A program made the translations under genes and the position numbers. Under the pieces are notes generated by a model that saw nothing but the letters and a program-made list of their open reading frames with translations, was not told the origin of the DNA and searched no databases. Source: Flavobacteriaceae bacterium TMED179 (GTDB lineage: Bacteria > Bacteroidota > Bacteroidia > Flavobacteriales > Flavobacteriaceae). Taken from it: DNA of 29,554 bases. The stretch is taken from assembly GCA_002169865.1 (NCBI GenBank), contig NHIC01000002.1, positions 207 through 29,760 on the forward strand, given 5' to 3'. Shown piece after piece: positions 8,963 to 17,815 of this stretch. The number at the start of each line of letters is the position of its first letter. The first letter of the stretch is position 1.

Positions 8963-10624
8963 ATGATAGCAAGAGGATTTTTATTTTTATCTTTTTTAAT
9001 AATTGTTGTTTTTTCTTTTATGCCTGCGTTCAAAGAGAAACCATTAAAACCCAATATTGTTTTTATTTCAATTGACGATCTAAATGACTGGGTAGGTTTT
9101 TTGGGCCACAAAGAGGTAACTACTCCTAATATGAATAATTTAGCCAAAGATGGTTATTCTTTTATAAACGCCCACTGTCCTGCACCTATTTGTGGACCAT
9201 CTAGAACTGCAATTTTTAGTGGTTTACAACCAGTCACATCTGGAATTTATGACAATAATATTAAGTTCAGCAGGGATTTACCCAAGGTGGTAACATTGCC
9301 CGAACACTTCAGGAATAATGGTTATAAAGTTTACGGAATTGGCAAGTTATTCCATGGAGGAGCTTCTAATGTTCCCAAAGCTGCTTTTGACCAATATGGC
9401 GGTAAATTGGGTTCGGCTTCACCCTTCACCTCCTCAGAACTCCAGATCAGTAAACAAAATCCTTTTCACAAAATCACCAAGCTTGGTAAAACCTTTAGAC
9501 TACCACTTAATGGTATGCCTGCAGATCGTTATTGGAATAAAGCACATACATTCGACTGGGGTGCGGTAGATTTACCTGATACTCTTTTTTCAGATCGTTT
9601 GAGCGTGGATTGGGCTATCGAAAAATTACCCTCAATTAAAGATGAACCATTTTTCTTGGCACTCGGTTTTGAGCGACCACATCAACCCCTTTTTAACCCT
9701 AAAAGGTTTCATGATTTATATCCACTTGACAAATTAAGTTTACCTGATGTTCCTGAACAAGACCTTGAGGATCTACCCTTCAGGGCAAAACAATTAGCTT
9801 TATATCCCAAAACCTCTGGAAGACATAAAACTGTTGTTAAGTATGGTCAGTGGGAGAATGCTGTAGCTTCTTACTTGGCATCTGTATCTTTTGTTGATGA
9901 GCTTATCGGAGATTTTATAAAAGCTCTTGAACTACATGGTCTAATGAAAAATACTTGGGTGGTTCTTTGGTCAGATCACGGTTGGCATTTGGGAGAAAAA
10001 TCCCATTGGGGAAAAGCTACAGGATGGTTCAGAAGCACTCGCGTTCCTTTTTTAATTGTTCCACCACAAGGACAAAATAAGTTTCAAAAATCTGTTAATA
10101 TTCATAATACTGTAAACCTTTTGGATTTGGCACCCACCCTAGCAGATATGGCGGGGATTCCCAAAAAACCCGAATGGGAGGGAAGGAGCCTTGTACCCCT
10201 TCTCAAAGGTCAACAAAAAGACTGGGAGGAAGTAACATTGACTACTTTTTCCATTGGTTCTCACACAATTTCCACTCCCGGGTGGCAGTTGATTTCATAT
10301 TTTGACGGGAGTTTTGAACTATATGACCTCAATAATGATCCCAATCAATTTAATAATCTTGCTGATCAAACTGGTTCGGCTAAGTTGATCAATCGATTGA
10401 AAGCATTTATTCCTGATGAGCCAAATTGGGACTATTTCATCCGCCATAAAACTTATAAAATTCTGGTATCTAAAAATGGAAATATTCAAGTTTTTAATCA
10501 AATGCTAGAAGGACGAAATGATATTGATATCTCAGAGGAAGTTCCAGAATTAGTTCAAAAAATAAAGAGCTATATTAATGTTAAAAAACCGCAACAAAAA
10601 AAATTTTCTATAGCTTCTATGTAG
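8963..10624 (+). CDS. Secreted S1 sulfatase, iduronate-2-sulfatase-like (FGly motif CGPSR)
   Basis: A 553-residue sulfatase of the iduronate-2-sulfatase-like type (S1_7 by pattern). The ATG at 8963 is preferred over an in-frame TTG at 8906: it gives a normal signal peptide (a strongly hydrophobic stretch after MIARG) and lies 13 bases after the previous stop, whereas 8906 would overlap that gene by 44 bases and add a non-signal-like tail. Motifs are SIDDLNDWVG, the formylglycine site Cys77-Gly-Pro-Ser-Arg, GIGKLFHGG, ERPHQPLFNPKRF, and SDHGWHLGEK followed by STRVPF. These residues are shared with the sulfatase at 17812 and are characteristic of 2-O-uronate sulfatases, though relatives may act on other sugars. 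The C-terminus is long, with about 65 residues beyond the 'LYDLNNDPNQFNNL' segment. Confidence 0.94.
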   Translation: MIARGFLFLSFLIIVVFSFMPAFKEKPLKPNIVFISIDDLNDWVGFLGHKEVTTPNMNNLAKDGYSFINAHCPAPICGPSRTAIFSGLQPVTSGIYDNNIKFSRDLPKVVTLPEHFRNNGYKVYGIGKLFHGGASNVPKAAFDQYGGKLGSASPFTSSELQISKQNPFHKITKLGKTFRLPLNGMPADRYWNKAHTFDWGAVDLPDTLFSDRLSVDWAIEKLPSIKDEPFFLALGFERPHQPLFNPKRFHDLYPLDKLSLPDVPEQDLEDLPFRAKQLALYPKTSGRHKTVVKYGQWENAVASYLASVSFVDELIGDFIKALELHGLMKNTWVVLWSDHGWHLGEKSHWGKATGWFRSTRVPFLIVPPQGQNKFQKSVNIHNTVNLLDLAPTLADMAGIPKKPEWEGRSLVPLLKGQQKDWEEVTLTTFSIGSHTISTPGWQLISYFDGSFELYDLNNDPNQFNNLADQTGSAKLINRLKAFIPDEPNWDYFIRHKTYKILVSKNGNIQVFNQMLEGRNDIDISEEVPELVQKIKSYINVKKPQQKKFSIASM

Positions 10625-10634
10625 TTTAACAGAT

Positions 10635-12047
10635 ATGATAAATAAAGAAAGTAAATTTATACGGTTCTCTATGAACTTATCTTTGATGATGTTCTTTTCA
10701 ACCCTAATTTTTGGTCAAGAAAAGCCAAATATCATTTTTATTATGGCAGATGATTTGGGTTATGGAGATATAGGTGTATATGGACAGCAGCTTATAAAGA
10801 CTCCTAATATAGACAAGTTGAGTGATGATGGTATGAAATTTACTGACTACTATTCTGGTGCCTCTGTTTGCGCTCCCGCTCGCTCAGTCCTTATGACTGG
10901 TTTACACGTAGGTCATACCCGTGTTCGTGGTAATTTTGGTAAAGGCGGGGTTGTCGGATTGGCGGGAAAGGAGGGTAGGATTCCTCTTAAAGAAATAGAT
11001 TTGACTATTGCAGAGGTTTTACAGGATAAAGGCTATCGAACAGGAATGATTGGAAAATGGGGACTTGGTGAACCTAATACCTCAGGAGAACCCAATAAGA
11101 AAGGTTTTGACTATTTCTATGGTTTTTATAACCAAAGAAGGGCGCATTCCTATTATCCAGAATATATTTGGGAAAATACTAGAAAAGTTACGCTTTACGG
11201 AAATGAAAACGAACACAACCACCAATACACGCACAATCTATTTGCCGATAAAGCCATAAATTTTATTGATATAAATCAGCAAATTCCCTTTTTTCTTTAT
11301 TTGCCTATATGCATTCCGCATAGTCGTTATGAGCTTCCAGACAACGGGATTTACACCCATAAAAAAGGTTGGACTGATCTTCAAAAAAAATATGCTGCAA
11401 TGATTACCCGTTTGGATGAAACTGTAGGAAGAATAGTTAAAAGGTTAGAAGCTTTAGGAATAGCAGACAATACCTATATATTCTTTAGTTCGGACAATGG
11501 TCCTGCTGAAATAGAAGAGGAATGGGAAATTTTTAATAGTAATGGAATTTACAGGGGGATGAAGCGTGACCCGTATGAGGGAGGGATAAGAGTGCCTTTT
11601 ATTGTCTATCACCCAAAAAAGATAGTTCCTGGATTAGAAAGTAATCAAGTAGGTTATTTTGCTGATTTTTTTCCTACTGTAATGGAATTGATCGGATCCA
11701 AAATTGAGAATTCTTTTGATGGTAAAAGCATAGTAGGAATCCTACACGGAACTCAACAGAGTTTTGAAAGAGATCCACTTTACTGGGAATTCTATGAAAA
11801 AAAGGGTTGGCGTGCCACCCGTTTTGGAAAATGGAAAGCCATTCAAAATAATTTACATGAAAGCCACGATGGCCCAATAGAACTTTATGACCTTTATTTA
11901 GATGCTGGGGAGAATATTGATTTGAGTCAATCATATCCTCAAATTGTAGAGGAGGCAAAAAAAATATTTAAAATTTCTAGTTTTCAATCAGAGCATTATT
12001 TTTGGAAGTTTCAGCAAAAAGGAACAACGAATATTTACAATAACTAA
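10635..12047 (+). CDS. Secreted S1-family arylsulfatase-like sulfatase (FGly motif CAPAR)
   Basis: A 470-residue S1 sulfatase. The N-terminus has a hydrophobic segment ending in 'LIFGQ' (about residue 28), consistent with signal peptidase I cleavage. A second in-frame Met at residue 13 would also give a good signal peptide, so the first 12 residues are uncertain. Motifs are MADDLGYGDIGVYGQ, the formylglycine site Cys79-Ala-Pro-Ala-Arg, HVGHTRVRGN, IGKWGLGEPNTSG, GFDYFYGFYNQRRAHSYYP and SSDNGPAE. This set is typical of one exolytic arylsulfatase-A-like branch. CAPAR is a less common but accepted form of the C-x-P-x-R modification signal. The next gene begins 4 bases after its stop. Confidence 0.93.
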   Translation: MINKESKFIRFSMNLSLMMFFSTLIFGQEKPNIIFIMADDLGYGDIGVYGQQLIKTPNIDKLSDDGMKFTDYYSGASVCAPARSVLMTGLHVGHTRVRGNFGKGGVVGLAGKEGRIPLKEIDLTIAEVLQDKGYRTGMIGKWGLGEPNTSGEPNKKGFDYFYGFYNQRRAHSYYPEYIWENTRKVTLYGNENEHNHQYTHNLFADKAINFIDINQQIPFFLYLPICIPHSRYELPDNGIYTHKKGWTDLQKKYAAMITRLDETVGRIVKRLEALGIADNTYIFFSSDNGPAEIEEEWEIFNSNGIYRGMKRDPYEGGIRVPFIVYHPKKIVPGLESNQVGYFADFFPTVMELIGSKIENSFDGKSIVGILHGTQQSFERDPLYWEFYEKKGWRATRFGKWKAIQNNLHESHDGPIELYDLYLDAGENIDLSQSYPQIVEEAKKIFKISSFQSEHYFWKFQQKGTTNIYNN

Positions 12048-12051
12048 AATA

Positions 12052-13884
12052 ATGAAATACAATCGTCGCTTATCCACCAATATTTTTCTCATCTGGTCGC
12101 TTTTGTTGACAGCCCAACCAGAGAAAAATAAGATTGATGAGGTTATTGGTTTGATAGATAATGTAATCAACTGGCAAAATCAGCAGACTGATCACATAGA
12201 AAAATATACACTAACCAATTGGCAGTTTTCAAGCTACTATATAGGTGTTATGAAAGCTTTCAAAACTATAGGCAATAAAAATTACCAGGATTTTCTATGT
12301 AAAGTTGGAGAAAACCATAAATGGGAAACATTACCAGATATGTATCATGCTGACAAAATCGCAATTGGGCAAATTTACATCGATCTTTATAAACAAAAAG
12401 GGGGGGAGGAGCTGATCAAAAATATTAAATGGGTATTAGATGCAAATCTTCTAAGGAATAAACCTCTACCTGATGTAAGATATAAAGACAACCCATATAA
12501 ACACGAGTGGTGGAGCTGGTGTGACGCTTTATTTATGGCCCCTCCTACCTTTGCCAAGATGTATCAGATAACAAAAGAAGAGAAGTACCTAGACTATGCT
12601 ATTGATTATTGGTTGGTCACCACAGATTATCTATGGGATAAAAAAGAAAGTTTAATCTATCGCGATGATAGATATTTTGCTAAAAAAACCAAGTCAGGAA
12701 AAAAAATCTTCTGGAGTAGGGGAAACGGTTGGGTTATTGGTGGACTGGTTCATATGTTGGAAATCATACCAAAAAACCACCCCAAACGTTACTTACTTGT
12801 TGATCAGTTTCAAAAAATGTCCCATCGTCTTTTGGATTTACAGGAGAGAACTAGCGATGGACTTTGGCGCTCTAATTTATTAGATCCAGGTGTTTTTTCC
12901 TACTTAAACCGAAAAGGTGATAAATTTATTCAAACTGCTGATATCGATATTCCCGAAAATAGTGGAAGTGCCTTTTTTTGTTATGGATTTTTATGGGGCG
13001 TCAACAACGATTTATTAGATCCTAATTTGTTTCAAAAGCCAATGATTAAAGCATGGGAAGAGTTGTCAAAACATGTTAATAAGCATGGTAGGTTAGGATA
13101 TGTTCAACCAGTGGGAAAAGACCCAAAGCCATACAATTCAGATTCATGGCATGAATTTGGAACTGGCGCTTTTTTGTTGGCGGCTTCTGAATACATCAAT
13201 TTTTTAAGAAAACCTGTCGTCAAAACTGAAATAAGCTACAAAAAACAAACCCTCATATATGAAAACAAATTTTCCTCGGTAAGTGATCTAAAGGATTGGG
13301 TTCTGGAGGGGGATGCTGAGGTCTTAATTAAAGATGATTGGCTAGAAATGTACTCCACAGATCAAAAGGCTCATCATGTATTTTGGTGTCCAAAAGAATT
13401 ACCTGCCAATTTTATAGCCGAATGGGATTTACAAAATCTTAATCCACAGGCTGGACTATGTATAGTTTTCTTTGCAGCAAAAGGAATCAATGGTAAGGAT
13501 ATAATGCACTCCTCTCAAAAAAAGAGAACAGGAGTTTTTAGTCAATATACTAAAAGCGATTTGAATAATTATCACATATCGTATTATGCGAATAATCCTA
13601 AAAAACCAAATAGACCTTTTGCTCACATAAGAAAAAACAAAGGTTTTGTCACCGTACAATATGGAGAGCGAGGAATAGCTGCAAAATCCACTCTTGTTCA
13701 CAAAATTCAACTGGTTAAAAAAGAAAATCACATAAGTATGGCTATTGATGGTAGGGAGATAATAAATTGGAAAGATGATGGAGAGAAATACGGTCCCGCA
13801 TATGAGGAAGGTAAATTTGCATTTAGACAAATGCAATGGTCACATTTCAGATATAGAAATTTAAGAGTTTGGAATATAAAATAG
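12052..13884 (+). CDS. GH105 unsaturated uronyl hydrolase fused to DUF1961
   Basis: A 610-residue two-domain protein with a cleavable signal peptide ending near 'LLLTAQ' (residue 22). Residues ~28-390 form a GH105 (GH88-like) six-hairpin barrel. The HADKIAIGQIY block, EWWSWCDALFMAPP with the likely catalytic Asp158, and SRGNGWVIGGL are all recognisable. Such enzymes remove 4,5-unsaturated uronic acids left by polysaccharide lyases, which fits the lyase two genes downstream. Residues ~403-608 match DUF1961, a concanavalin-like sandwich: YENKFSS, AHHVFWCP, QAGLCIVFFAA, NYHISYYANNP and FRQMQWSHFRYRNLRVW. DUF1961 has no assigned role that I know; carbohydrate binding or a second activity are both possible. 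The protein sits in the operon, 4 bases after one sulfatase and 5 bases before the next. Confidence 0.9.
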   Translation: MKYNRRLSTNIFLIWSLLLTAQPEKNKIDEVIGLIDNVINWQNQQTDHIEKYTLTNWQFSSYYIGVMKAFKTIGNKNYQDFLCKVGENHKWETLPDMYHADKIAIGQIYIDLYKQKGGEELIKNIKWVLDANLLRNKPLPDVRYKDNPYKHEWWSWCDALFMAPPTFAKMYQITKEEKYLDYAIDYWLVTTDYLWDKKESLIYRDDRYFAKKTKSGKKIFWSRGNGWVIGGLVHMLEIIPKNHPKRYLLVDQFQKMSHRLLDLQERTSDGLWRSNLLDPGVFSYLNRKGDKFIQTADIDIPENSGSAFFCYGFLWGVNNDLLDPNLFQKPMIKAWEELSKHVNKHGRLGYVQPVGKDPKPYNSDSWHEFGTGAFLLAASEYINFLRKPVVKTEISYKKQTLIYENKFSSVSDLKDWVLEGDAEVLIKDDWLEMYSTDQKAHHVFWCPKELPANFIAEWDLQNLNPQAGLCIVFFAAKGINGKDIMHSSQKKRTGVFSQYTKSDLNNYHISYYANNPKKPNRPFAHIRKNKGFVTVQYGERGIAAKSTLVHKIQLVKKENHISMAIDGREIINWKDDGEKYGPAYEEGKFAFRQMQWSHFRYRNLRVWNIK

Positions 13885-13889
13885 TTTTA

Positions 13890-15230
13890 ATGAAAAAGTT
13901 TTTTTTAATCATTTTTGCATATTTTCAAATAACCACCCTAGTAAATGCACAAAAAAAGCCCAACGTAATTATAATCTATACTGATGATCAAGCTACTCTT
14001 GATGTTAACATTTTGGGGGCTAAAGACTTAGTTACCCCTCATATGGATAAATTAATGTTGAGTGGTACTACTTTTACACAATTTTATGCATCTCCAGTTT
14101 GTTCACCTTCTCGAGCTTCTTTGTTGACAGGTAAAAATCCACAAAGGGCTGGGGTTCCAGGTAACGCAGGTCAAGATTTAAAAAGTAAATCTGGTCTTCC
14201 ACAATCTGAGTTTACAATGGCAGAAATGTTTAAAGAAAACGGATATGAAACATATTTAATTGGTAAGTGGCATTTGGGCTATCAGCCTGAAATGAGACCA
14301 AATAAACAAGGATTTGATTATAGTTTCGGTCATTTGGTTGGTTGCATTGATAACTATTCTCATTTTTATTATTGGAGAGGACCAAATCGTCATGACTTGT
14401 TTAGGAATAATAAAGAAATCTTCCTTGACGGAGAATACTTTCCTGACCTAATGGTAAAGGAGGCAAAGCAAGTTATTGAAAAGAAATCTGAGAATCCCTT
14501 TTTTATCTTTTTTTCAATGAATACACCCCATTATCCTTATCAGGGTTATGCTAAATGGATTAAATACTATCGTGAAAAAGGAGTGAAACATCCACGTGAT
14601 ATCTATGCAGCTTTTTTGTCTACACAAGATGAAAAAATCGGTGAACTCATAAGCTTACTGGAGAAAAACAACTTGATAGATGATACGATTATTATTTTTC
14701 AGTCAGACAATGGACACTCTACTGAAGAGCGTGCCTTTAATGGCGGAGGTTATACGGGTCCTTACCGGGGAGCCAAACAATGTTTATTTGAAGGTGGGAT
14801 TAGGGTTCCTGCCTCCATATCATGGCGCGATAAAATACCTTCTAATCAATTTAGAGATCAAATGAGTGTCAATGTTGACTGGATGCCTACCTTAATCGAA
14901 TTGTGTGGGTTTAAAACAGATACCTCCAACATGGATGGTCACTCACTAATGTCAATAATAAATAATGAAAAAGCACCATCCAATCATAAGGAAGGATATT
15001 GTTGGGAATTCAATTGGAAAGGGAAAGTCACATGGGTAGCGCGAAAGGGAAAATGGAAACTTTATACCAATCCATATGATAATAGTAGGAGGGAGTATAC
15101 CTACACTGATAAATTTGTTCTTTTTGATTTGAAAAATGATCCTGGAGAATCAATTAATCTCTATAAAAAAAAACCTAAAGTAGTTGCTGAACTCAAGGCG
15201 CTCTATAAAACATGGAAAAGTAAAAAATGA
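13890..15230 (+). CDS. Secreted S1-family sulfatase (FGly motif CSPSR)
   Basis: A 446-residue sulfatase. The ATG at 13890 is chosen over an in-frame TTG at 13869: it lies 5 bases after the GH105 stop and starts a textbook signal peptide (MKKFF..., ending 'LVNAQ'). Motifs are IYTDDQATLD, the formylglycine site Cys71-Ser-Pro-Ser-Arg, IGKWHLGYQPEMRPNKQGFD, SMNTPHYPYQGY, QSDNGHS, and PYRGAKQ..FEGGIRVP. This is the complete classical S1 motif set. The pattern is like GalNAc-4-sulfatase and related bacterial carbohydrate sulfatases, but position specificity is not readable. The stop overlaps the start of the lyase gene in an ATGA junction. Confidence 0.94.
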   Translation: MKKFFLIIFAYFQITTLVNAQKKPNVIIIYTDDQATLDVNILGAKDLVTPHMDKLMLSGTTFTQFYASPVCSPSRASLLTGKNPQRAGVPGNAGQDLKSKSGLPQSEFTMAEMFKENGYETYLIGKWHLGYQPEMRPNKQGFDYSFGHLVGCIDNYSHFYYWRGPNRHDLFRNNKEIFLDGEYFPDLMVKEAKQVIEKKSENPFFIFFSMNTPHYPYQGYAKWIKYYREKGVKHPRDIYAAFLSTQDEKIGELISLLEKNNLIDDTIIIFQSDNGHSTEERAFNGGGYTGPYRGAKQCLFEGGIRVPASISWRDKIPSNQFRDQMSVNVDWMPTLIELCGFKTDTSNMDGHSLMSIINNEKAPSNHKEGYCWEFNWKGKVTWVARKGKWKLYTNPYDNSRREYTYTDKFVLFDLKNDPGESINLYKKKPKVVAELKALYKTWKSKK

Positions 15231-17815
15231 AAAAAATAGGCATATTTGTATTATTGGTTTTTGGTGTAGTTGAATTACTCATTGGTCAACTCCATCAAAA
15301 GGAAAGTGAACTGGAAGTTGGAAAATTGCCTGATATGGTTTATCCAAAATATAGACGGTGGATGTCCCCAGATAATGGTGATACGACCCGTTTTAAAAGT
15401 CCCAGTTTTCAGTGGCCTTCAAGAAAAAAAGAGATTTTTGAGCTGAGAATTGCAAAAAATAAAGCTTTTACTAAGGAACTTATCGAAATTAAAAATATTC
15501 CTTTTTCCATGTACAATGTTCACAAAAGATTATCTAATGGAACTTGGTATTGGAAATACAAATCGCAAAATAGCGCATGGAGTGAAATAGCAACTTTCAA
15601 CATAAGTGATACCTCAATTGATTTTGTTCCTCCACCATTTATCAATGTTTATAAAGGGATTTCAAGGAATCATCCAAGAGTATTAGTTCATCAAAAAGAT
15701 TGGAAGGAACTCAGATCAAAAGCTAAAGAGTATAAGGAAAGTAAAAATATAATTGAAAAGGCAGATAAAATAATCGGATTAAGAATTCCCACCGAACGAG
15801 ATGCTGCAACTAAACTAGAAGGTAGAGATAAAAAAGAAACAGAAAAAATAAAGAAAAACTCTAGTCAGAAAGTAGGCTATGAATTTGGCCGATCATTACA
15901 GTTATTGACTCAAGCTTATGTTTTGACCAAAGATGTAAAGTATTTTAACGAGGCTAAAAAATGGATGCAAGAGGCATCAACTTGGGATCCAAAAGGACTG
16001 ACTCATCTCAATGATTTTGGGGACTCTTCTATCATGGAATCACTTGCATTGGCTGTTGATATTTTTTGGGATCAATTAAGTGACTTGGAACGAGGAAAGA
16101 TAATAGTTCAAATTTCTGATAGGGCGGACGGTTTTTATGATAGTTGGAAAAACTATCTGGAAAACAGAAACTCATCCATGCATGTTTGGCAACATATACT
16201 TCACCGGTTATTTCTTACATCATTAGCTTTGGTTGATGAAGTGCCTCAGGCAAAAGATTGGCTAGAATATATCTATGAGATTTGGTTAGCACAACATCCT
16301 AAAATGGGAGTAGAAGATGGTGCATGGTTTAATGGAACAGGTTACGTTAGAATGGGAGTAATGACGGCTATAGATATACCTATAAAGTTGGGTCAGATTA
16401 CAGGAAAAAACTTTTTTATATTGCCTTGGTATCATAACTTTATGAAATGGATGAGCTATGCTTATCCACCTGGAGCCACTAGTGATGGCTTTTGTAATGA
16501 CGGAAAAAAATGGCCCATGCCCAACTTGGAATATGGTGCATTTTCCGATGCATTGGCCCGGGTAACTCAAGACCCTATTGCATTGAAATATTCAAATCAA
16601 GTATTTGAAAAATTAGAGGGTTTGGAGACTCCAATTATTGATTTAGATTACACAGGAGGTCCATTAAAATCTCAATCTTTAACCGATGATATGGATTACG
16701 CCTGGTTTAGGATTACTCAGGGATATGAAATGGAATTACCTAATTTAGATAATATGAATGAATTGCCCAGTGCTGCCCTATTTGAGGATGTGGGTGTAGC
16801 CTACATGAATACGGATAAGAAAAATATTAAAAATAATCTAAGGGTTTCAATAAAAAGCTCTCCCATGGGACCTTTGGCACATACACATGCGGAGCATAAT
16901 ACTTTTAATATCGCATATCAGGGAAAACGCTTGTTTTACAACTCAGGCTATCGACCTTGGATGTCTGCACCTCATACCCTGGCCTGGTACAAGCATACTC
17001 AAGGTCACAATGGTATATTAGTCGATCAAGAAGGACAACCTTATGATGCTGGAGGTTATGGTTTTTTACCCCGATTTATCAATGGGGAAAAACTTACCTA
17101 TGTTTTAGGTGATGCCTCTCACGCTTATCAAGCACATGAATTACCTGCAAAATCCAGAAAGGACAATACACCTAATGATATGGGTGTTAAGTTTTTTAGA
17201 AGACACTATTTGTTACTCAAGCCGGATATATTTATAGTTTATGACGATATGGAAGCTTATAAGGCAGTAGATTGGAGTTGGATGATCCACAATTATCATG
17301 GACTCAAATTAGATTACCAAAATAAAACTTTAGAGACAACTTACACTGACAGAGGGGGAAGGCTAACCCTTTATGGAGGAAAACCTATTGATTATATTGT
17401 TACTGATAAATTTAAGGTGGAACCCAAAAATTACATTCAAAAAACTGATGCTAATGGAGATATTTTGGAATATAAAAACCATTGGCATTTCAAATCAACT
17501 ACGCTTGAAAAGCAGAAAAAAATGAGATTTCTTGCCATTATTCAAGTCAGTGATGATCTTAGTTATGACAAGGTAATCCAAATTGAAAAGGGAAATGAAT
17601 TTCATGTTTCGGGATGGAAAATAAAGGCCAACATGGATGTTAATATACCAGGAAAAATAGTTGTAGAAAGTAAATTAGGTGACGTAAAATTTCTTTCCCA
17701 TGATGGAGCCGAAGGGAAAGTATCCAAACTTTTTGAAAAAATAAATGGGAAAGACGTTGTTAAATCAGTTATTGATCGCTTACCGAAAAGTATAATAAGT
17801 GCATCAAAAAGATGA
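15227..17815 (+). CDS. DUF4962-heparinase II/III-like polysaccharide lyase
   Basis: An 862-residue exported lyase. A signal peptide ends near 'LLIGQ' (residue 21). The N-terminal part (~50-135) looks like the beta domain of DUF4962 (FELRIAKNK, NGTWYWKYK). An alpha/alpha toroid (~145-480) and a heparinase II/III-type beta-sandwich (~520-770) follow. Candidate catalytic residues are N315-SSM-H319, Tyr373 in GTGYV, and the cluster H552-T-H554-A-E-H-N. The His319-Tyr373 spacing (54) is close to His202-Tyr257 in Pedobacter heparinase II, as I recall that enzyme. Enzymes of this fold cleave 1,4-linked uronates by beta-elimination and leave unsaturated ends, matching the GH105 genes. The PL family and the polymer (heparin-like, ulvan, glucuronan, alginate or other) are unresolved. 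Both ends overlap neighbours by four bases (ATGA), indicating tight coupling. Confidence 0.85.
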   Translation: MKKIGIFVLLVFGVVELLIGQLHQKESELEVGKLPDMVYPKYRRWMSPDNGDTTRFKSPSFQWPSRKKEIFELRIAKNKAFTKELIEIKNIPFSMYNVHKRLSNGTWYWKYKSQNSAWSEIATFNISDTSIDFVPPPFINVYKGISRNHPRVLVHQKDWKELRSKAKEYKESKNIIEKADKIIGLRIPTERDAATKLEGRDKKETEKIKKNSSQKVGYEFGRSLQLLTQAYVLTKDVKYFNEAKKWMQEASTWDPKGLTHLNDFGDSSIMESLALAVDIFWDQLSDLERGKIIVQISDRADGFYDSWKNYLENRNSSMHVWQHILHRLFLTSLALVDEVPQAKDWLEYIYEIWLAQHPKMGVEDGAWFNGTGYVRMGVMTAIDIPIKLGQITGKNFFILPWYHNFMKWMSYAYPPGATSDGFCNDGKKWPMPNLEYGAFSDALARVTQDPIALKYSNQVFEKLEGLETPIIDLDYTGGPLKSQSLTDDMDYAWFRITQGYEMELPNLDNMNELPSAALFEDVGVAYMNTDKKNIKNNLRVSIKSSPMGPLAHTHAEHNTFNIAYQGKRLFYNSGYRPWMSAPHTLAWYKHTQGHNGILVDQEGQPYDAGGYGFLPRFINGEKLTYVLGDASHAYQAHELPAKSRKDNTPNDMGVKFFRRHYLLLKPDIFIVYDDMEAYKAVDWSWMIHNYHGLKLDYQNKTLETTYTDRGGRLTLYGGKPIDYIVTDKFKVEPKNYIQKTDANGDILEYKNHWHFKSTTLEKQKKMRFLAIIQVSDDLSYDKVIQIEKGNEFHVSGWKIKANMDVNIPGKIVVESKLGDVKFLSHDGAEGKVSKLFEKINGKDVVKSVIDRLPKSIISASKR

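Noticed and set aside
12400..12406. Seven-G run in the GH105-DUF1961 gene
   Set aside because: Shorter than the ten-G tract at 2052-2061 and within an intact, well-conserved frame; not strong enough for a slippage claim.
13456..13836. 126-codon antisense open frame
   Set aside because: It is opposite the well-conserved DUF1961 domain; the translation is Phe/Ile/Ser-rich with no motif and looks like a by-product of AT-rich coding sequence.
13869..13889. Longer reading frame (TTG at 13869) for the CSPSR sulfatase
   Set aside because: The seven extra residues lie mostly within the end of the GH105 gene; the ATG at 13890 gives a clean signal peptide.
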